A stretch of DNA of 64,000 nt from Bacteroidota bacterium (GTDB taxonomy: Bacteria; Bacteroidota; Bacteroidia; Chitinophagales; Chitinophagaceae), in contig JAFDYD010000028.1 in NCBI GenBank assembly GCA_018267615.1, forward strand, positions 80,237 to 144,236, read 5' to 3'. A program made the translations under genes and the position numbers. This document shows, piece by piece, positions 35,325 through 43,644 of this stretch. Every line of letters starts with the position of its first letter. Positions within the stretch are counted from its first letter, which is position 1. The notes under the pieces were generated by a model. It did not search any database. It worked only from the letters and a program-made list of their open reading frames with translations, and was not told the DNA's origin.

Positions 35325-35888
35325 TTGCAAAAGAACGCCAAAATAATTTTAGGCATTGATCCGGGTACTCTGTTGATGGGATATGGCCTGATAGAAGTAA
35401 CCGGAAGCCAGGTGAGGCTGATCGAAATGAATACGCTTAAACTATCCTCGCGCTCTTCAGATGCTTATGAACGTTTGCAATTGATTCATAAAAAAGTGAG
35501 CCAGTTGATCGAAGCTTTCAATCCCCAGGAATTTGCGATTGAAGCTCCTTTCTTTGGAAAAAATGTGCAGAGCATGTTGAAGCTCGGAAGAGCACAGGGA
35601 GTCGCTATTGCAACAGCCATTCATGCCGGAATTCCTGTTACAGAATATTCACCGCGAAAAATAAAACAATCCATTACGGGCAATGGTAATGCGGGAAAGG
35701 AACAGGTTTGGAAAATGTTGCAACACTTACTCCAAATCAGAACGGAAATTATACATTATGATGCTTCCGACGCACTCGCCGTTGCAATGTGTCATCATTT
35801 CCAGTTTACTTCTTTTAAATACCAGGGAAAAAAAATGAAAGGCTGGGAAGAGTTTGTCTCTAAAAATCCAGGGAGGATAACTAAGTAG
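35325..35888 (+). CDS. ruvC: Holliday junction resolvase RuvC
   Basis: Endonuclease that cuts Holliday junctions delivered by RuvAB. The RNase-H-like catalytic acids are visible: Asp in ILGIDPGTLLMGYG (about residue 10), Glu in EFAIEAPFFGKN (about 70), and the pair in HYDASDALAVAMCHH (about 145-149). The length of 187 is normal. The start is TTG 35325 (MQKNAKIILGIDPG); no ATG precedes the first catalytic Asp in frame. It is divergent from the flippase-like gene with only 27 bases between, and convergent with the HIT gene over a perfect inverted repeat. Confidence 0.94.
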   Translation: MQKNAKIILGIDPGTLLMGYGLIEVTGSQVRLIEMNTLKLSSRSSDAYERLQLIHKKVSQLIEAFNPQEFAIEAPFFGKNVQSMLKLGRAQGVAIATAIHAGIPVTEYSPRKIKQSITGNGNAGKEQVWKMLQHLLQIRTEIIHYDASDALAVAMCHHFQFTSFKYQGKKMKGWEEFVSKNPGRITK

Positions 35889-35922
35889 CGAGAGAAAAAA
35901 TATTCAATAAAGAAATATTCAC

Positions 35923-36021
35923 TAATCAACAATCAATATTCAATGCTCAAGTAGTGTCAGGCATTCATTCAAAATGTTGATTGAATTTCGGACTTGAGCA
36001 TTGAATATTGATTGTTGATTA
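35923..36021. repeat. Perfect 30-bp inverted repeat, TCAATATTCAATGC dialect
   Basis: Arms 35923-35952 and 35992-36021 pair at all 30 positions (words AATCAAC, AATCAATATTC, AATGCTC) around a 39-base loop. Outside the perfect part, AATATTCA words continue on both sides (35905-35920 and 36024-36034). It fills the gap between convergent ruvC and the HIT gene. Confidence 0.92.
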
Positions 36022-36037
36022 TATTGAATATTTCTTC

Positions 36038-36436
36038 CTAATCTCCGCGCAGCTCTGTCACAATCTTTTCTTGCGCTTTTTTCAATTGTTCCGGTGTTAC
36101 TTTAATTTTTCCTTTTGTAAAATTGAGATCGTCAATATTATTTATGGGGACAAGATGCAAATGAGCATGCGGCACTTCAAGTCCAATTACAGCGAGGCCA
36201 CAACGGTTACAGGCAAACGATTTCTCAATTGCTTTTGCAATGGGTTTTGAAAAAAGAAGCATCTTACTCAAATATTCATCCGGCACATCAAAAAATTTAT
36301 CGACCTCTATTTTGGGAACCACCAACACATGACCTTCTCTCAATGGAAAAATATCAAGAAAGGCATAAAATCTATCATCCTCAGCAATTTTATAACTGGG
36401 AATTTCACCGGCAATAATTTTAGAAAAAATAGTCAT
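36038..36436 (-). CDS. HIT family nucleotide-binding protein
   Basis: A 132-residue histidine-triad hydrolase of the HinT-like branch, acting on nucleoside phosphoramidates or adenylates. The N-terminus TIFSKIIAGEIPSYKIAEDD (residues 2-21), FLDIFPLREGHVLVVPK (about 28-44) and the active-site triad HAHLHLVP (about 98-105) are all intact. ATG 36436 is chosen; the longer frame to 36508 adds 24 residues without family similarity. A CAAAGCTT (near -7 box) lies four bases upstream on the minus strand. It is probably transcribed with greA's downstream region only if the greA terminator is leaky. Confidence 0.94.
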   Translation of the reverse strand: MTIFSKIIAGEIPSYKIAEDDRFYAFLDIFPLREGHVLVVPKIEVDKFFDVPDEYLSKMLLFSKPIAKAIEKSFACNRCGLAVIGLEVPHAHLHLVPINNIDDLNFTKGKIKVTPEQLKKAQEKIVTELRGD

Positions 36437-36529
36437 GATACAAAGCTTTAGGATGATCGAAATTATCAAAAATATATTTGAAGATCCAGCGTCGAACTTC
36501 ACATCCACTTATTTCAAAAAACAGGTCAA

Positions 36530-36557
36530 TAAAAAACCCTATCAAAAAGATAGGGTT
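36530..36557 (-). terminator. Intrinsic terminator of greA
   Basis: A 9-bp perfect stem (AACCCTATC 36535-36543 with 36549-36557) and 5-base loop are followed on the minus strand by TTTTT. It lies 25 bases past the greA stop. Confidence 0.93.
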
Positions 36558-36581
36558 AGGCAGGAATAGATTTCTAATTTT

Positions 36582-37055
36582 TTATAGTGAAATGCTTTCT
36601 ACTTTAAATTTAAGCATTCCTGCAGGCACCTGTACTTCTGCAACTTCGCCGACTTGTTTTCCAAGCAATCCTTTTCCAATAGGAGAAGTGACAGAAATTT
36701 TACCCAATTTCAAATCTGCTTCTTTCTCTGACACCAGGTAGTAAGTAACTTGTTTCTTGCTGCCGAGATTTGTGACGGTAACTTTTGTTAAAATAGATAC
36801 TTTACTAGTATCGATGCTACTCTCTTCAAGTATTCTTGCATTTGCTAATTCTGCTTCCAACTTTTGAATTTTTGCTTCCAAATGCCCTTGAGCTTCCTTG
36901 GCAGCATCATATTCTGCATTCTCGCGAAGATCACCTTTATCTCTTGCTTCTGCAATGGCGCGTGAGGCAGCAGGACGATCTACTGCCTTCATTTTCTGAA
37001 GATCAGTTTTTAATTGATCCAGTGCTTCCCTGGTCAAATAAGTGAACCCACTCAT
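36582..37055 (-). CDS. greA: Transcription elongation factor GreA
   Basis: Rescues backtracked RNA polymerase by stimulating cleavage of the 3' end of the transcript. The 157-residue protein shows the usual layout. The N-terminal antiparallel coiled coil (residues 1-75: YLTREALDQLKTDLQKM, then EARDKGDLRENAEYDAAKEA) carries the acidic tip Asp/Glu pair near 41-45. The C-terminal FKBP-like domain (about 80-157) contains VTVTNLGSKKQVTYYLVSE and SPIGKGLLGKQVGEVAEVQV. It has an unusually good Shine-Dalgarno site for this phylum and a strong terminator. Confidence 0.97.
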   Translation of the reverse strand: MSGFTYLTREALDQLKTDLQKMKAVDRPAASRAIAEARDKGDLRENAEYDAAKEAQGHLEAKIQKLEAELANARILEESSIDTSKVSILTKVTVTNLGSKKQVTYYLVSEKEADLKLGKISVTSPIGKGLLGKQVGEVAEVQVPAGMLKFKVESISL

Positions 37056-37059
37056 GTTT

Positions 37060-37067
37060 ACCTCCTT
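37060..37067 (-). promoter_or_regulatory. Strong Shine-Dalgarno site of greA
   Basis: AAGGAGGT on the minus strand, four bases before the ATG. Full complementarity to the anti-SD is rare in Bacteroidota, where SD sites are mostly absent; the other genes checked here lack it. Confidence 0.8.
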
Positions 37068-37083
37068 TTCTCTGTTTACAAAT

Positions 37084-37124
37084 AAGAAAAAAAATACAAC
37101 GCCTCAATACCGATTGAAGCGTTG
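37084..37124 (-). terminator. Intrinsic terminator of the 2-hydroxyacid dehydrogenase gene
   Basis: CAACGC/GCGTTG and TCAAT/ATTGA blocks (37097-37108 with 37113-37124, one mismatch) form a hairpin followed on the minus strand by T8. It lies between the dehydrogenase stop and the greA start, only about 30 bases from that ATG, so it could also act as a leader hairpin of greA. Confidence 0.82.
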
Positions 37125-37178
37125 CACTATTTTTACAAAGATAGAAATTTTTATTACACGAATTATCGTGATTTTTAA

Positions 37179-38102
37179 TCAGATTCCTAATTTATCCAAT
37201 ACAATTTTCGCCATTTTATAGAAAGCCTCGTGGCTATATCCCGCAATATGTGGAGTAATAATCACATCGGGGCGGCCGGCAAGCCAATCGAGCTCTTTTT
37301 TTTCCTCGGCACTATAACTATCCAGCTTTTCGTTTTCAAGAACATCCAGTCCCGCGCCTGCTATTTTTCCTCTTTGCAGGGCATTGATGACTGCTATGGT
37401 TTCATGCACTTTTCCGCGAGACGCATTTAAAAAATAAGGTTTTCTTTCTAGTGAATTAAAAAAATGATCGTTGGCAAGGTGAAAGGTTTCATCAGTTAAT
37501 GGGACGTGCAAACTGACCACATCGGCATAGCGCCCTACTTGTTCCATATTTGCTTCTTTAATATTTCCTTTTCCAAAACCAAATTTATATTTGTCGTATG
37601 CCAATATCGTTGTGTCAAATGACGATAACAATTTAGCAAACGCGCTGCCAGCATTTCCGAATCCGATAATGCCAACTGTTTTTCCTGTCAATTCCGTACC
37701 CCTGTTTGCATCCCTGATCCATTTACCTTCTTTTACTTCATGATCACTGGAATTAATTTTATTCATCAAACTAAGGAGCATTCCTAATACATGTTCGCCA
37801 ACTGCAATGCGATTTCCTTCCGGGCTGCTTACACACTGTATTTTTTTTGACTCGGCGTAAGGCACATCAATAAGTTCCATGCCACTGCCTAACCGGCCGA
37901 TCCATTTTAATTTTGGCGCTTTATCGATAATATTTTTATCGATTTTTAAACGAGTGGTAACAATCAACCCTTCCGCATCATGGATTTCGTTACACAAATC
38001 TTCATAGGTAATTTGCGGCATATGATTTATGGAAAAACCTTGTTTTGTCAACCGTTCAATCATATACTCATGAACCTTCGCAGTGATAATAACCTTCTTC
38101 AT
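37179..38102 (-). CDS. D-2-hydroxyacid dehydrogenase, phosphoglycerate-dehydrogenase-like
   Basis: An NAD-dependent dehydrogenase, 307 residues. Substrate-domain residues are around [11 protein letters not shown] and [15 protein letters not shown] (about 70-80). The Rossmann motif is [18 protein letters not shown] (about 142-160). The catalytic triad is visible as Arg in [11 protein letters not shown] (about 229), Glu in DVLENEKL (about 258) and His in [14 protein letters not shown] (about 285). This matches SerA-like and related enzymes, but the ACT domain of many SerA proteins is missing, so the substrate (3-phosphoglycerate or another 2-hydroxyacid) is uncertain. It lies 20 bases behind rsmA on the same strand. 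Confidence 0.88.
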   Translation of the reverse strand: MKKVIITAKVHEYMIERLTKQGFSINHMPQITYEDLCNEIHDAEGLIVTTRLKIDKNIIDKAPKLKWIGRLGSGMELIDVPYAESKKIQCVSSPEGNRIAVGEHVLGMLLSLMNKINSSDHEVKEGKWIRDANRGTELTGKTVGIIGFGNAGSAFAKLLSSFDTTILAYDKYKFGFGKGNIKEANMEQVGRYADVVSLHVPLTDETFHLANDHFFNSLERKPYFLNASRGKVHETIAVINALQRGKIAGAGLDVLENEKLDSYSAEEKKELDWLAGRPDVIITPHIAGYSHEAFYKMAKIVLDKLGI

Positions 38103-38122
38103 TTATTTTCTTTATGTCTAAA

Positions 38123-38887
38123 TCATTTCATCTTCCATGTCAATTGAGCAAAATCTTCGATTCTCAATTGTTCGGCGCGTTTGTTAAAAACCGGATCCTG
38201 TAAGATAGTTTCTTCGAATAAATTTCTCACCGCATTTCTTAATGTTTTTCTTCTTTGATTAAACGCAGTTTTCACTAGCAGAAAAAAATATTTTTCGCTT
38301 TTCATTGGGACTACAGACGATTTTGGTTTCAATCTTATCACGGCGCTTTTTACTTTTGGTGGTGGCGAAAAAGATCCTTCGCTCACTTCGAATAAATATT
38401 CGACGGAAAAAAAAGCCTGTACAAGTACGCTTAACACCCCATATACTTTATTGCCTTCACTGGCAGCAATTCGTTGTGCAACTTCTTTCTGGAACATACC
38501 AATCATGCATTGAACATCTTCCTTCCATTCCAGGATTTTAAAAAGAATTTGCGTAGAGATATTATATGGAAAATTTCCTATCACCGTAAAATGTCCTGGA
38601 AAAGGTTTTTCAATTTGGAGAAAATCTTGATGGATGATCCTTCCTTGCAAAGCTGGAAAATTTTTTTGGAGGAATTCAACTTTCTCATCATCGATTTCAA
38701 CAATCTTAAAATAGATGCCTGGGATTTCTAAAAGATATTTTGTCAACGCCCCGCCACCAGGCCCCACTTCTAATAATTGCTGAAATTCATTCTCGTTTAA
38801 TGCCGCAAATATTTTGCGGCAAATATTTTCATCGCGTAAGAAATGTTGACCGAGTGATTTTTTTAAACTGAGCTGCTGATGATTCAT
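38123..38887 (-). CDS. rsmA: 16S rRNA dimethyladenosine transferase (KsgA/RsmA)
   Basis: Dimethylates A1518 and A1519 near the 3' end of 16S rRNA during 30S maturation. Start KKSLGQHFLRDENICRKI is the family signature (residues 8-25). AdoMet motif I is LLEVGPGGGALTKYLLE (about 38-54), motif II IVEIDDEKVEFL, and the catalytic NxPY is VIGNFPYNIST (about 107-117). The C-terminal helical domain has FNQRRKTLRNAVRNL (about 212-226). The length of 254 is normal. A good promoter lies upstream at 38924-38952; the 2-hydroxyacid dehydrogenase gene follows by 20 bases and is likely co-transcribed. Confidence 0.96.
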   Translation of the reverse strand: MNHQQLSLKKSLGQHFLRDENICRKIFAALNENEFQQLLEVGPGGGALTKYLLEIPGIYFKIVEIDDEKVEFLQKNFPALQGRIIHQDFLQIEKPFPGHFTVIGNFPYNISTQILFKILEWKEDVQCMIGMFQKEVAQRIAASEGNKVYGVLSVLVQAFFSVEYLFEVSEGSFSPPPKVKSAVIRLKPKSSVVPMKSEKYFFLLVKTAFNQRRKTLRNAVRNLFEETILQDPVFNKRAEQLRIEDFAQLTWKMK

Positions 38888-38923
38888 GTTAAATAATACA
38901 TATCCTTGTTATGGGTACAAACA

Positions 38924-38952
38924 CAAAAATAAACCATCCTGCAGCACTCAAA
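38924..38952 (-). promoter_or_regulatory. Promoter of rsmA
   Basis: On the minus strand TTTG (38949-38952), 17 bases, then TATTTTTG (38924-38931), matching the -33/-7 pattern with slightly short spacing. The leader would be about 30 bases. Confidence 0.45.
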
Positions 38953-38993
38953 CAGATTTAATAATTGTATTTTTATAGCCTGAAATAATTTAT

Positions 38994-40082
38994 ATGAACA
39001 TTCCACAGCAACGGCCTCTGATAGGTATTTCGATTGGCGACCTCAATGGCATTGGCACTGAACTGGCTATCAAAACTTTCTCCGATCACAGGGTTTTAGA
39101 ATTGTGTACGCCCGTTGTTTTTGCTTCTAACAAGGTTATCAATTTCTACCGGAAATCAATACCCGAGCTTAATTTTAATTACCAAAGCAGTAAGGATTTT
39201 ACCCGCATCAATCCAAAACAGGTAAATATTTACAATTGCTGGGAAGAAGAAGTTAGTATTACACCCGGACAGCTTACCGAAACCGGTGGAAAATATGCAG
39301 TAAAATCTTTGGTGACGGCCGTTGAATTATTAAAAGAAAAAAAGATCCAGGGATTAGTCACGGCGCCAATTCACAAAAAAAATACACAATCCGCTGAATT
39401 TAATTTCACGGGCCATACGCCTTACCTGAAACATGCGTTTGGTATGCAGGATGTATTGATGCTGATGGCTGCGGAAAATTTCAGAGTCGGATTGGTTACT
39501 GAACATATTCCTGTGAGTGAAATTGCGAGATCGATTACAAGAGAGGTTATTCTATCTAAATTAAATATTTTAAAAGACAGCCTGATAAAGGATTTTGGAA
39601 TCGACAAACCGAAAATTGCAGTACTTGGATTAAATCCGCACGCAGGTGATGAAGGGTTGATCGGAAAAGAAGAAGAAGAAATTATTAAACCGGCGATCAA
39701 AGACGCGAAACACAATATGCTTGTGTTCGGACCTTATAGTGCTGATGCTTTTTTTGCGCGCAATCAACATCGGAAATTCGATGCAGTACTTGCGATGTAT
39801 CACGACCAAGGGTTAATTCCATTTAAATCACTTGCTTCAGGCGAAGGAGTAAACTACACTGCAGGATTGCCGATTGTAAGAACTTCTCCCGATCACGGAA
39901 CTGCTTTTGATATTGCCGGAAAAAACAAAGCCGACACTTCTTCTTTCTTAACCGCGATATATGCATGTATTGATATCATCAATCAGAGAAGCGAGTTCCA
40001 GGAAAATCATAAAAATCCATTGAAAAAAATGACTTCTGTTGTTCTTGCAGGTGCTGAAGACGAGAAGATAGAAGAAGGTTAA
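38994..40082 (+). CDS. pdxA: 4-hydroxythreonine-4-phosphate dehydrogenase
   Basis: NAD-dependent oxidation of 4-phosphohydroxy-L-threonine in the DXP-dependent pyridoxal phosphate pathway. Visible motifs in 362 residues are IGISIGDLNGIGTELAIKTF (9-28), TAPIHKKNTQ (about 122), the metal/substrate site FTGHTPYLKHAFG (about 136), LGLNPHAGDEGLIGKEE (about 210), MYHDQGLIPFK (about 268) and RTSPDHGTAFDIAGK (about 297). The ligand histidines are all present. The length is normal. A degenerate word-type repeat follows the stop. Confidence 0.96.
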   Translation: MNIPQQRPLIGISIGDLNGIGTELAIKTFSDHRVLELCTPVVFASNKVINFYRKSIPELNFNYQSSKDFTRINPKQVNIYNCWEEEVSITPGQLTETGGKYAVKSLVTAVELLKEKKIQGLVTAPIHKKNTQSAEFNFTGHTPYLKHAFGMQDVLMLMAAENFRVGLVTEHIPVSEIARSITREVILSKLNILKDSLIKDFGIDKPKIAVLGLNPHAGDEGLIGKEEEEIIKPAIKDAKHNMLVFGPYSADAFFARNQHRKFDAVLAMYHDQGLIPFKSLASGEGVNYTAGLPIVRTSPDHGTAFDIAGKNKADTSSFLTAIYACIDIINQRSEFQENHKNPLKKMTSVVLAGAEDEKIEEG

Positions 40083-40102
40083 ATGTTTATTTTTTCGTCA
40101 GA

Positions 40103-40205
40103 GGTAGAAGGCGAAAGGTGTATGGTATGAATCTCCATTATCATTATACTTTCCGTTTTACCTTCGAGTTTGTGCCTTGTGTCTTTCAGCTTGTGCCTTG
40201 ATCCT
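40103..40205. repeat. Degenerate ACAAGGCACAAG-dialect repeat
   Basis: Words TTGTGCCTTG occur twice on the right (40170-40200), with related words (taccttcgag, gaggtagaaggcgaaagg) further left. Unlike the other copies, the two arms pair poorly, so this looks like a decayed element. Confidence 0.55.
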
Positions 40206-40222
40206 TTTACACGCATCTCCAC

Positions 40223-40789
40223 ATGAACTCTCTCAAACTATATATGCTTCTTTTAGGTTGTACGCCAACAGGAAGACATACGGAACAACACGATATTTTT
40301 TTTGGCATTGGTGAATCATTGAGTGATCTCAAAACTGATATCATTAATTCTTGGCCTGAAGCCGAAGGGAAAATTCATATTGATGGCTGGCGCGAGGTGA
40401 CAAATGTTGATGGATACAAAATTATTATTTCGGAACGTCAGCAAACATCAGCAGAGCCATCACAGCACAAACTTTTTTTTCTGAATCTCGGAGGTTATAA
40501 AAGAAATGAATTTGAGGAATATCATTATAAAATTGTAACCGTAGCGGAGCACAAAGGAATTGCTGTACAAAATGCGAAACAAACATCATTCTACATACAT
40601 ACGGGTTTTGAAGGAGGCGCAAGTTCACATATCGATGATAAGTATGGAGTAGATGTCGATGATATTTATGAAATCGAGGATATTCTTCCTATCAACACAA
40701 AACAAAAATATGCGGTGATTGTCACAATGGATAAAGCGTCTACAGAAGATGAACTTAACCTGGGTTATCTCAAACTCGAAAAAATATAA
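40223..40789 (+). CDS. DUF1543 domain protein
   Basis: A 188-residue soluble protein with a tandem DUF1543-like pattern: the N-terminal YMLLLGCTPTGRHTEQHDIF (residues 7-26) is the family hallmark. IINSWPEAEGKIHIDGWREV (about 41-60) and a second half with KLFFLNLGGYKRNEFEEYHY (about 82-101) follow. No catalytic site or membrane span is seen and the function is not known. The start may be ATG 40223 or ATG 40241. It follows pdxA by 140 bases holding a decayed repeat. Confidence 0.85.
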   Translation: MNSLKLYMLLLGCTPTGRHTEQHDIFFGIGESLSDLKTDIINSWPEAEGKIHIDGWREVTNVDGYKIIISERQQTSAEPSQHKLFFLNLGGYKRNEFEEYHYKIVTVAEHKGIAVQNAKQTSFYIHTGFEGGASSHIDDKYGVDVDDIYEIEDILPINTKQKYAVIVTMDKASTEDELNLGYLKLEKI

Positions 40790-40811
40790 ATTCACTTTTT
40801 AGAAGAACCGA

Positions 40812-41498
40812 TCAAAATACTGTATCCGGAATATTTTTATTCACAGCATACGAGGCATAAAAAATTTCCACCCTGCCCTTGGTATCCTGTAACTTTTGAT
40901 CTGATATTTTTTTACTTCCATCGTCATAGTCAAGTGTAACTCCCTTTGGCAATTTATAATCCTTGATATTAAATGTACATGTTATTTTATCGGGCAACGC
41001 ATAATCGACATATTTCCCGTAACTCATTTCTATTTCATACGTGCCGTTTTCCTTTGTCGTGATTTTCGCTTTTAAAATCACAAGATGAACCGGATCGATA
41101 TACGCAGTAGAAAGCACAACCGGTGAATTCTCATCGACAGGAATCAATTTTACAATTTTCACCTTTATATTATTCAATATATCTGAACCTGCATCCAGCA
41201 CAGTGAAATTTCCCGTCAGCAAATTATTCAGTCCAATACCTAATATGGATTTCGGCACCAGCGAAATCCCATTTTCATTTTTTATTTTTAGTTTATCCGG
41301 CTTCTTAAAATATATTTTCACTTTTGCTTCCGGTACTTTCAAAAAATTCACATTCGTTTTCATGGTACCATCAGCTTCATAACTATTAACCTGCTCTATT
41401 TTTGCTCTTGCCTTTTGCACAAGCGAAGATGCTTCCTGCGCAAAAGACATGAAAGTAAAAAGAGAAAAAATAAATACTGCCGATATTTGTTTGATCAT
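40812..41498 (-). CDS. LolA-like periplasmic carrier protein
   Basis: An exported protein of 228 residues. The signal peptide is MIKQISAVFIFSLFTFMSFA. An opening helix SLVQKARAKIEQVNSYEADG leads into the LolA-type incomplete barrel: GTMKTNVNFLKVPEAKVKIY, KPDKLKIKNENGISLVPKS and later GTYEIEMSYGKYVDYALPDK. LolA ferries lipoproteins to the outer membrane; this protein lacks clear pairing with LolB and belongs to a wider group of LolA-like proteins. It sits 22 bases after the ABC permease gene, so the three genes may form a unit. Confidence 0.75.
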   Translation of the reverse strand: MIKQISAVFIFSLFTFMSFAQEASSLVQKARAKIEQVNSYEADGTMKTNVNFLKVPEAKVKIYFKKPDKLKIKNENGISLVPKSILGIGLNNLLTGNFTVLDAGSDILNNIKVKIVKLIPVDENSPVVLSTAYIDPVHLVILKAKITTKENGTYEIEMSYGKYVDYALPDKITCTFNIKDYKLPKGVTLDYDDGSKKISDQKLQDTKGRVEIFYASYAVNKNIPDTVF

Positions 41499-41520
41499 GT
41501 TCTTACTAATAATTTTTGGA

Positions 41521-42402
41521 TCAGCTCAAGATATCTTTCTTTCTAAATACCAAAATCGCCGTCGTTACAAACATTACAATATATCCTAAAAGTATTCCCA
41601 GGCTTCTGAGAATGGCCGGTAAATTTTCGATAGATCCAGGTATCACCATATGATCCGGACCTATTCTCGAATAAAAAAATCCTTTCCAGCCCAGCATATG
41701 CGAAGTGAACAAATAAGGTTTCACCGTATTATCATACATCGGTATTTTCAATTCCGATAGAATGGTGAGTACGATCACAATGCTCATCGTTGCCACAATG
41801 GGACCGATTGAATTTTCAGCAAAAACCGATAGTAAAAAAGCAAGTGCCGCTACCGTGCTCAATGCAACCGAGGCAAATGCGAAAGCGGCAATATAACGCC
41901 ACAGTGTATCCGCTTTTTGAATCTGTTCGATCACATCGTTGCGCGGGATGATCGTATCATTTGTGCCAAAGAAAAAAATGCTCAACAGCAAAGCCAGTAA
42001 TGCCATCCACAACAATAATAAAACCGTGTAGATCACTGATGCAAAATATTTCACCAACATCAATCCTGTTCTGCTCACAGGTTTCGTCATTACCAGGCGC
42101 AGCGTACCCATATTCGCTTCTCCTGCTATAGAATCTCCCGCTACCAACGCCACCAATAATGGCACATGAATTAAAATCGCGTTTAGAATAACAAACGCAA
42201 CAAAATATCCATTCAACACCATTGCATAAGGGATCTCAAACGAATCGGAGATGTCACCCATCATTAATTCCACATAAGATTTACCGTCGAATTTTAATCC
42301 CAATTGTATAATCAAAATAATAGCCGCAATGGCTCCAAAACTGATAAAAGTTCTGGGCTTCCTGAAAATCTTGAACAATTCAATTTTCAAAAGTTGCCAC
42401 AT
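41521..42402 (-). CDS. ABC-2 type transporter permease
   Basis: An inner-membrane permease of 293 residues with about six spans (ISFGAIAAIILIIQLGL, YFVAFVILNAILIHVPLLVA, VIYTVLLLLWMALLALLLSIF, AFAFASVALSTVAALAFLLS, IVATMSIVIVLTIL, GILLGYIVMFVTTAILVF). The motif GEANMGTLRLVMTKPVSRTG near residue 100 is typical of ABC-2 permeases of the ABC-type antibiotic or bacteriocin exporters. ATG 42402 (MWQLLKIELFKIFRKPRTF) overlaps the ATPase gene by 23 bases and is preferred to the longer frame from 42495. The substrate is unknown. Confidence 0.9.
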   Translation of the reverse strand: MWQLLKIELFKIFRKPRTFISFGAIAAIILIIQLGLKFDGKSYVELMMGDISDSFEIPYAMVLNGYFVAFVILNAILIHVPLLVALVAGDSIAGEANMGTLRLVMTKPVSRTGLMLVKYFASVIYTVLLLLWMALLALLLSIFFFGTNDTIIPRNDVIEQIQKADTLWRYIAAFAFASVALSTVAALAFLLSVFAENSIGPIVATMSIVIVLTILSELKIPMYDNTVKPYLFTSHMLGWKGFFYSRIGPDHMVIPGSIENLPAILRSLGILLGYIVMFVTTAILVFRKKDILS

Positions 42403-43315
42403 ATTGTTGCGCTTTCGTAAGAGATAAAAAATATTCTTCGAGTGAATATCGCTGTTGTATTTGCAATACCTGCACGCCATTTTCAACAAGTTCATTGTTC
42501 AGTTCAGGAATGTCGACTTTGTTCATTTCAAAAATGATCTTGTCATGTTCATGGCTACGAACAAAAGATTTCCATTTTGTTGACATGATAGTTTCTAATG
42601 TCTTCGCCGGATTTAGAGTCTGTAATTCCACAATCATTTTTGCCGGATTGAAAAGTTCCTGCACATTTCCTTCTATAATTTTTTTTCCACGGTCGATAAT
42701 CAACATTCTATTGGCAATAATTTCGATCTCGCTTAGTAAATGTGATGAAACCATCACGGTCTTTTTGTGATTTCTACTCAGGTCAAGAATAAGATTTCTC
42801 ATGTCAGCAATCCCTTGTGGATCGAGGCCATTGGTGGGTTCATCCAGAATGATTAGTCTTGGATCATGTATGAGTGCGATCGCAATTCCCAGGCGCTGTT
42901 TCATCCCCTGCGAAAAAGTTTTCACTTTACTATCGGCACGGTTTGCAAGATCAACCAGTTCCAATTGCTCCATCAGTCTCTTTTTGGGAATTTTTAAGCC
43001 GCTCATGCGTGCGAAGATGGATATGTTCTCATATGCGCTGAGATACCGGTAAAGATCGGGCCGTTCGATAATGGCACCAACTTGTTGAAGGATTTTATGA
43101 CGATGCGTTCGCAGATCCATTCCAAACATATTGATATCGCCGCTGGTTGGCTGGATCAATGTGAGCAACATTCGAATTGTCGTTGATTTACCAGCGCCAT
43201 TTTGCCCCAGGAAACCATATACGTCGCCTTCATTTACTGTAAAAGACAGGTCATCCACTGCCTTCGCTTCTTTAAAATATTTGGTTAGCCCATTGACCTG
43301 AATGATAGCCGACAT
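42380..43315 (-). CDS. ABC transporter ATP-binding protein
   Basis: The ATPase partner of the overlapping ABC-2 permease, 311 residues. Walker A is GFLGQNGAGKSTTIRML (about residues 35-51), signature KTFSQGMKQRLGIA (about 133-146), Walker B LIILDEPTNGLDPQGIAD (about 154-171) and the H-loop VMVSSHLL (about 185). A C-terminal extension of about 90 residues follows, as in exporters of the CcmA/NatA-like group. ATG 43315 (MSAIIQVNGLTKYFK) is chosen over the frame to 43354. No drug or lantibiotic genes are near. Confidence 0.93.
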   Translation of the reverse strand: MSAIIQVNGLTKYFKEAKAVDDLSFTVNEGDVYGFLGQNGAGKSTTIRMLLTLIQPTSGDINMFGMDLRTHRHKILQQVGAIIERPDLYRYLSAYENISIFARMSGLKIPKKRLMEQLELVDLANRADSKVKTFSQGMKQRLGIAIALIHDPRLIILDEPTNGLDPQGIADMRNLILDLSRNHKKTVMVSSHLLSEIEIIANRMLIIDRGKKIIEGNVQELFNPAKMIVELQTLNPAKTLETIMSTKWKSFVRSHEHDKIIFEMNKVDIPELNNELVENGVQVLQIQQRYSLEEYFLSLTKAQQYVATFEN

Positions 43316-43644
43316 GTTGAAAAGACAATTGTTTATTAACCGAAATCGCCACAACCATTACAAAAACAAAAAGCAAATGGTTGCCGGAAAATTCACAATA
43401 TAAACAGAAAAAACAGGCCGACCCCTATTGCAAATATTAAAGGGGTTATCTATCTTGTGTTACCATCCTCTGATAAAATTTATCCATTTCCAAAAACCTG
43501 AGATCGCCTACCCTTCCCTTTAAGCTCAATTATAATTTGTATCTCCTTTGAACAACCCCATTGATACAACGGGTCATACTTCTATTATTTGATCTGCTCG
43601 TCAATTGTGCTTAAATCATATTATTAACTTCAGAAACTTAAAAA
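43316..43644. other. Divergent intergenic region with a promoter
   Basis: Between the ABC ATPase gene and the sorting-domain gene. It holds the promoter at 43561-43591 and a weak ACCCCT/AGGGGT pairing near 43421-43450. No gene or RNA is supported in the rest. Confidence 0.5.
43561..43591 (+). promoter_or_regulatory. Promoter of the sorting-domain gene
   Basis: TTG (43561-43563), 19 bases, then TATTATTTG (43583-43591), which is TAnnTTTG with one extra base. The leader would be about 45 bases. Confidence 0.45.

Noticed and set aside
43421..43450. ACCCCT/AGGGGT hairpin as a terminator or riboswitch part
   Set aside because: A six-base stem with a 14-base loop and no T-run; it lies between divergent genes.
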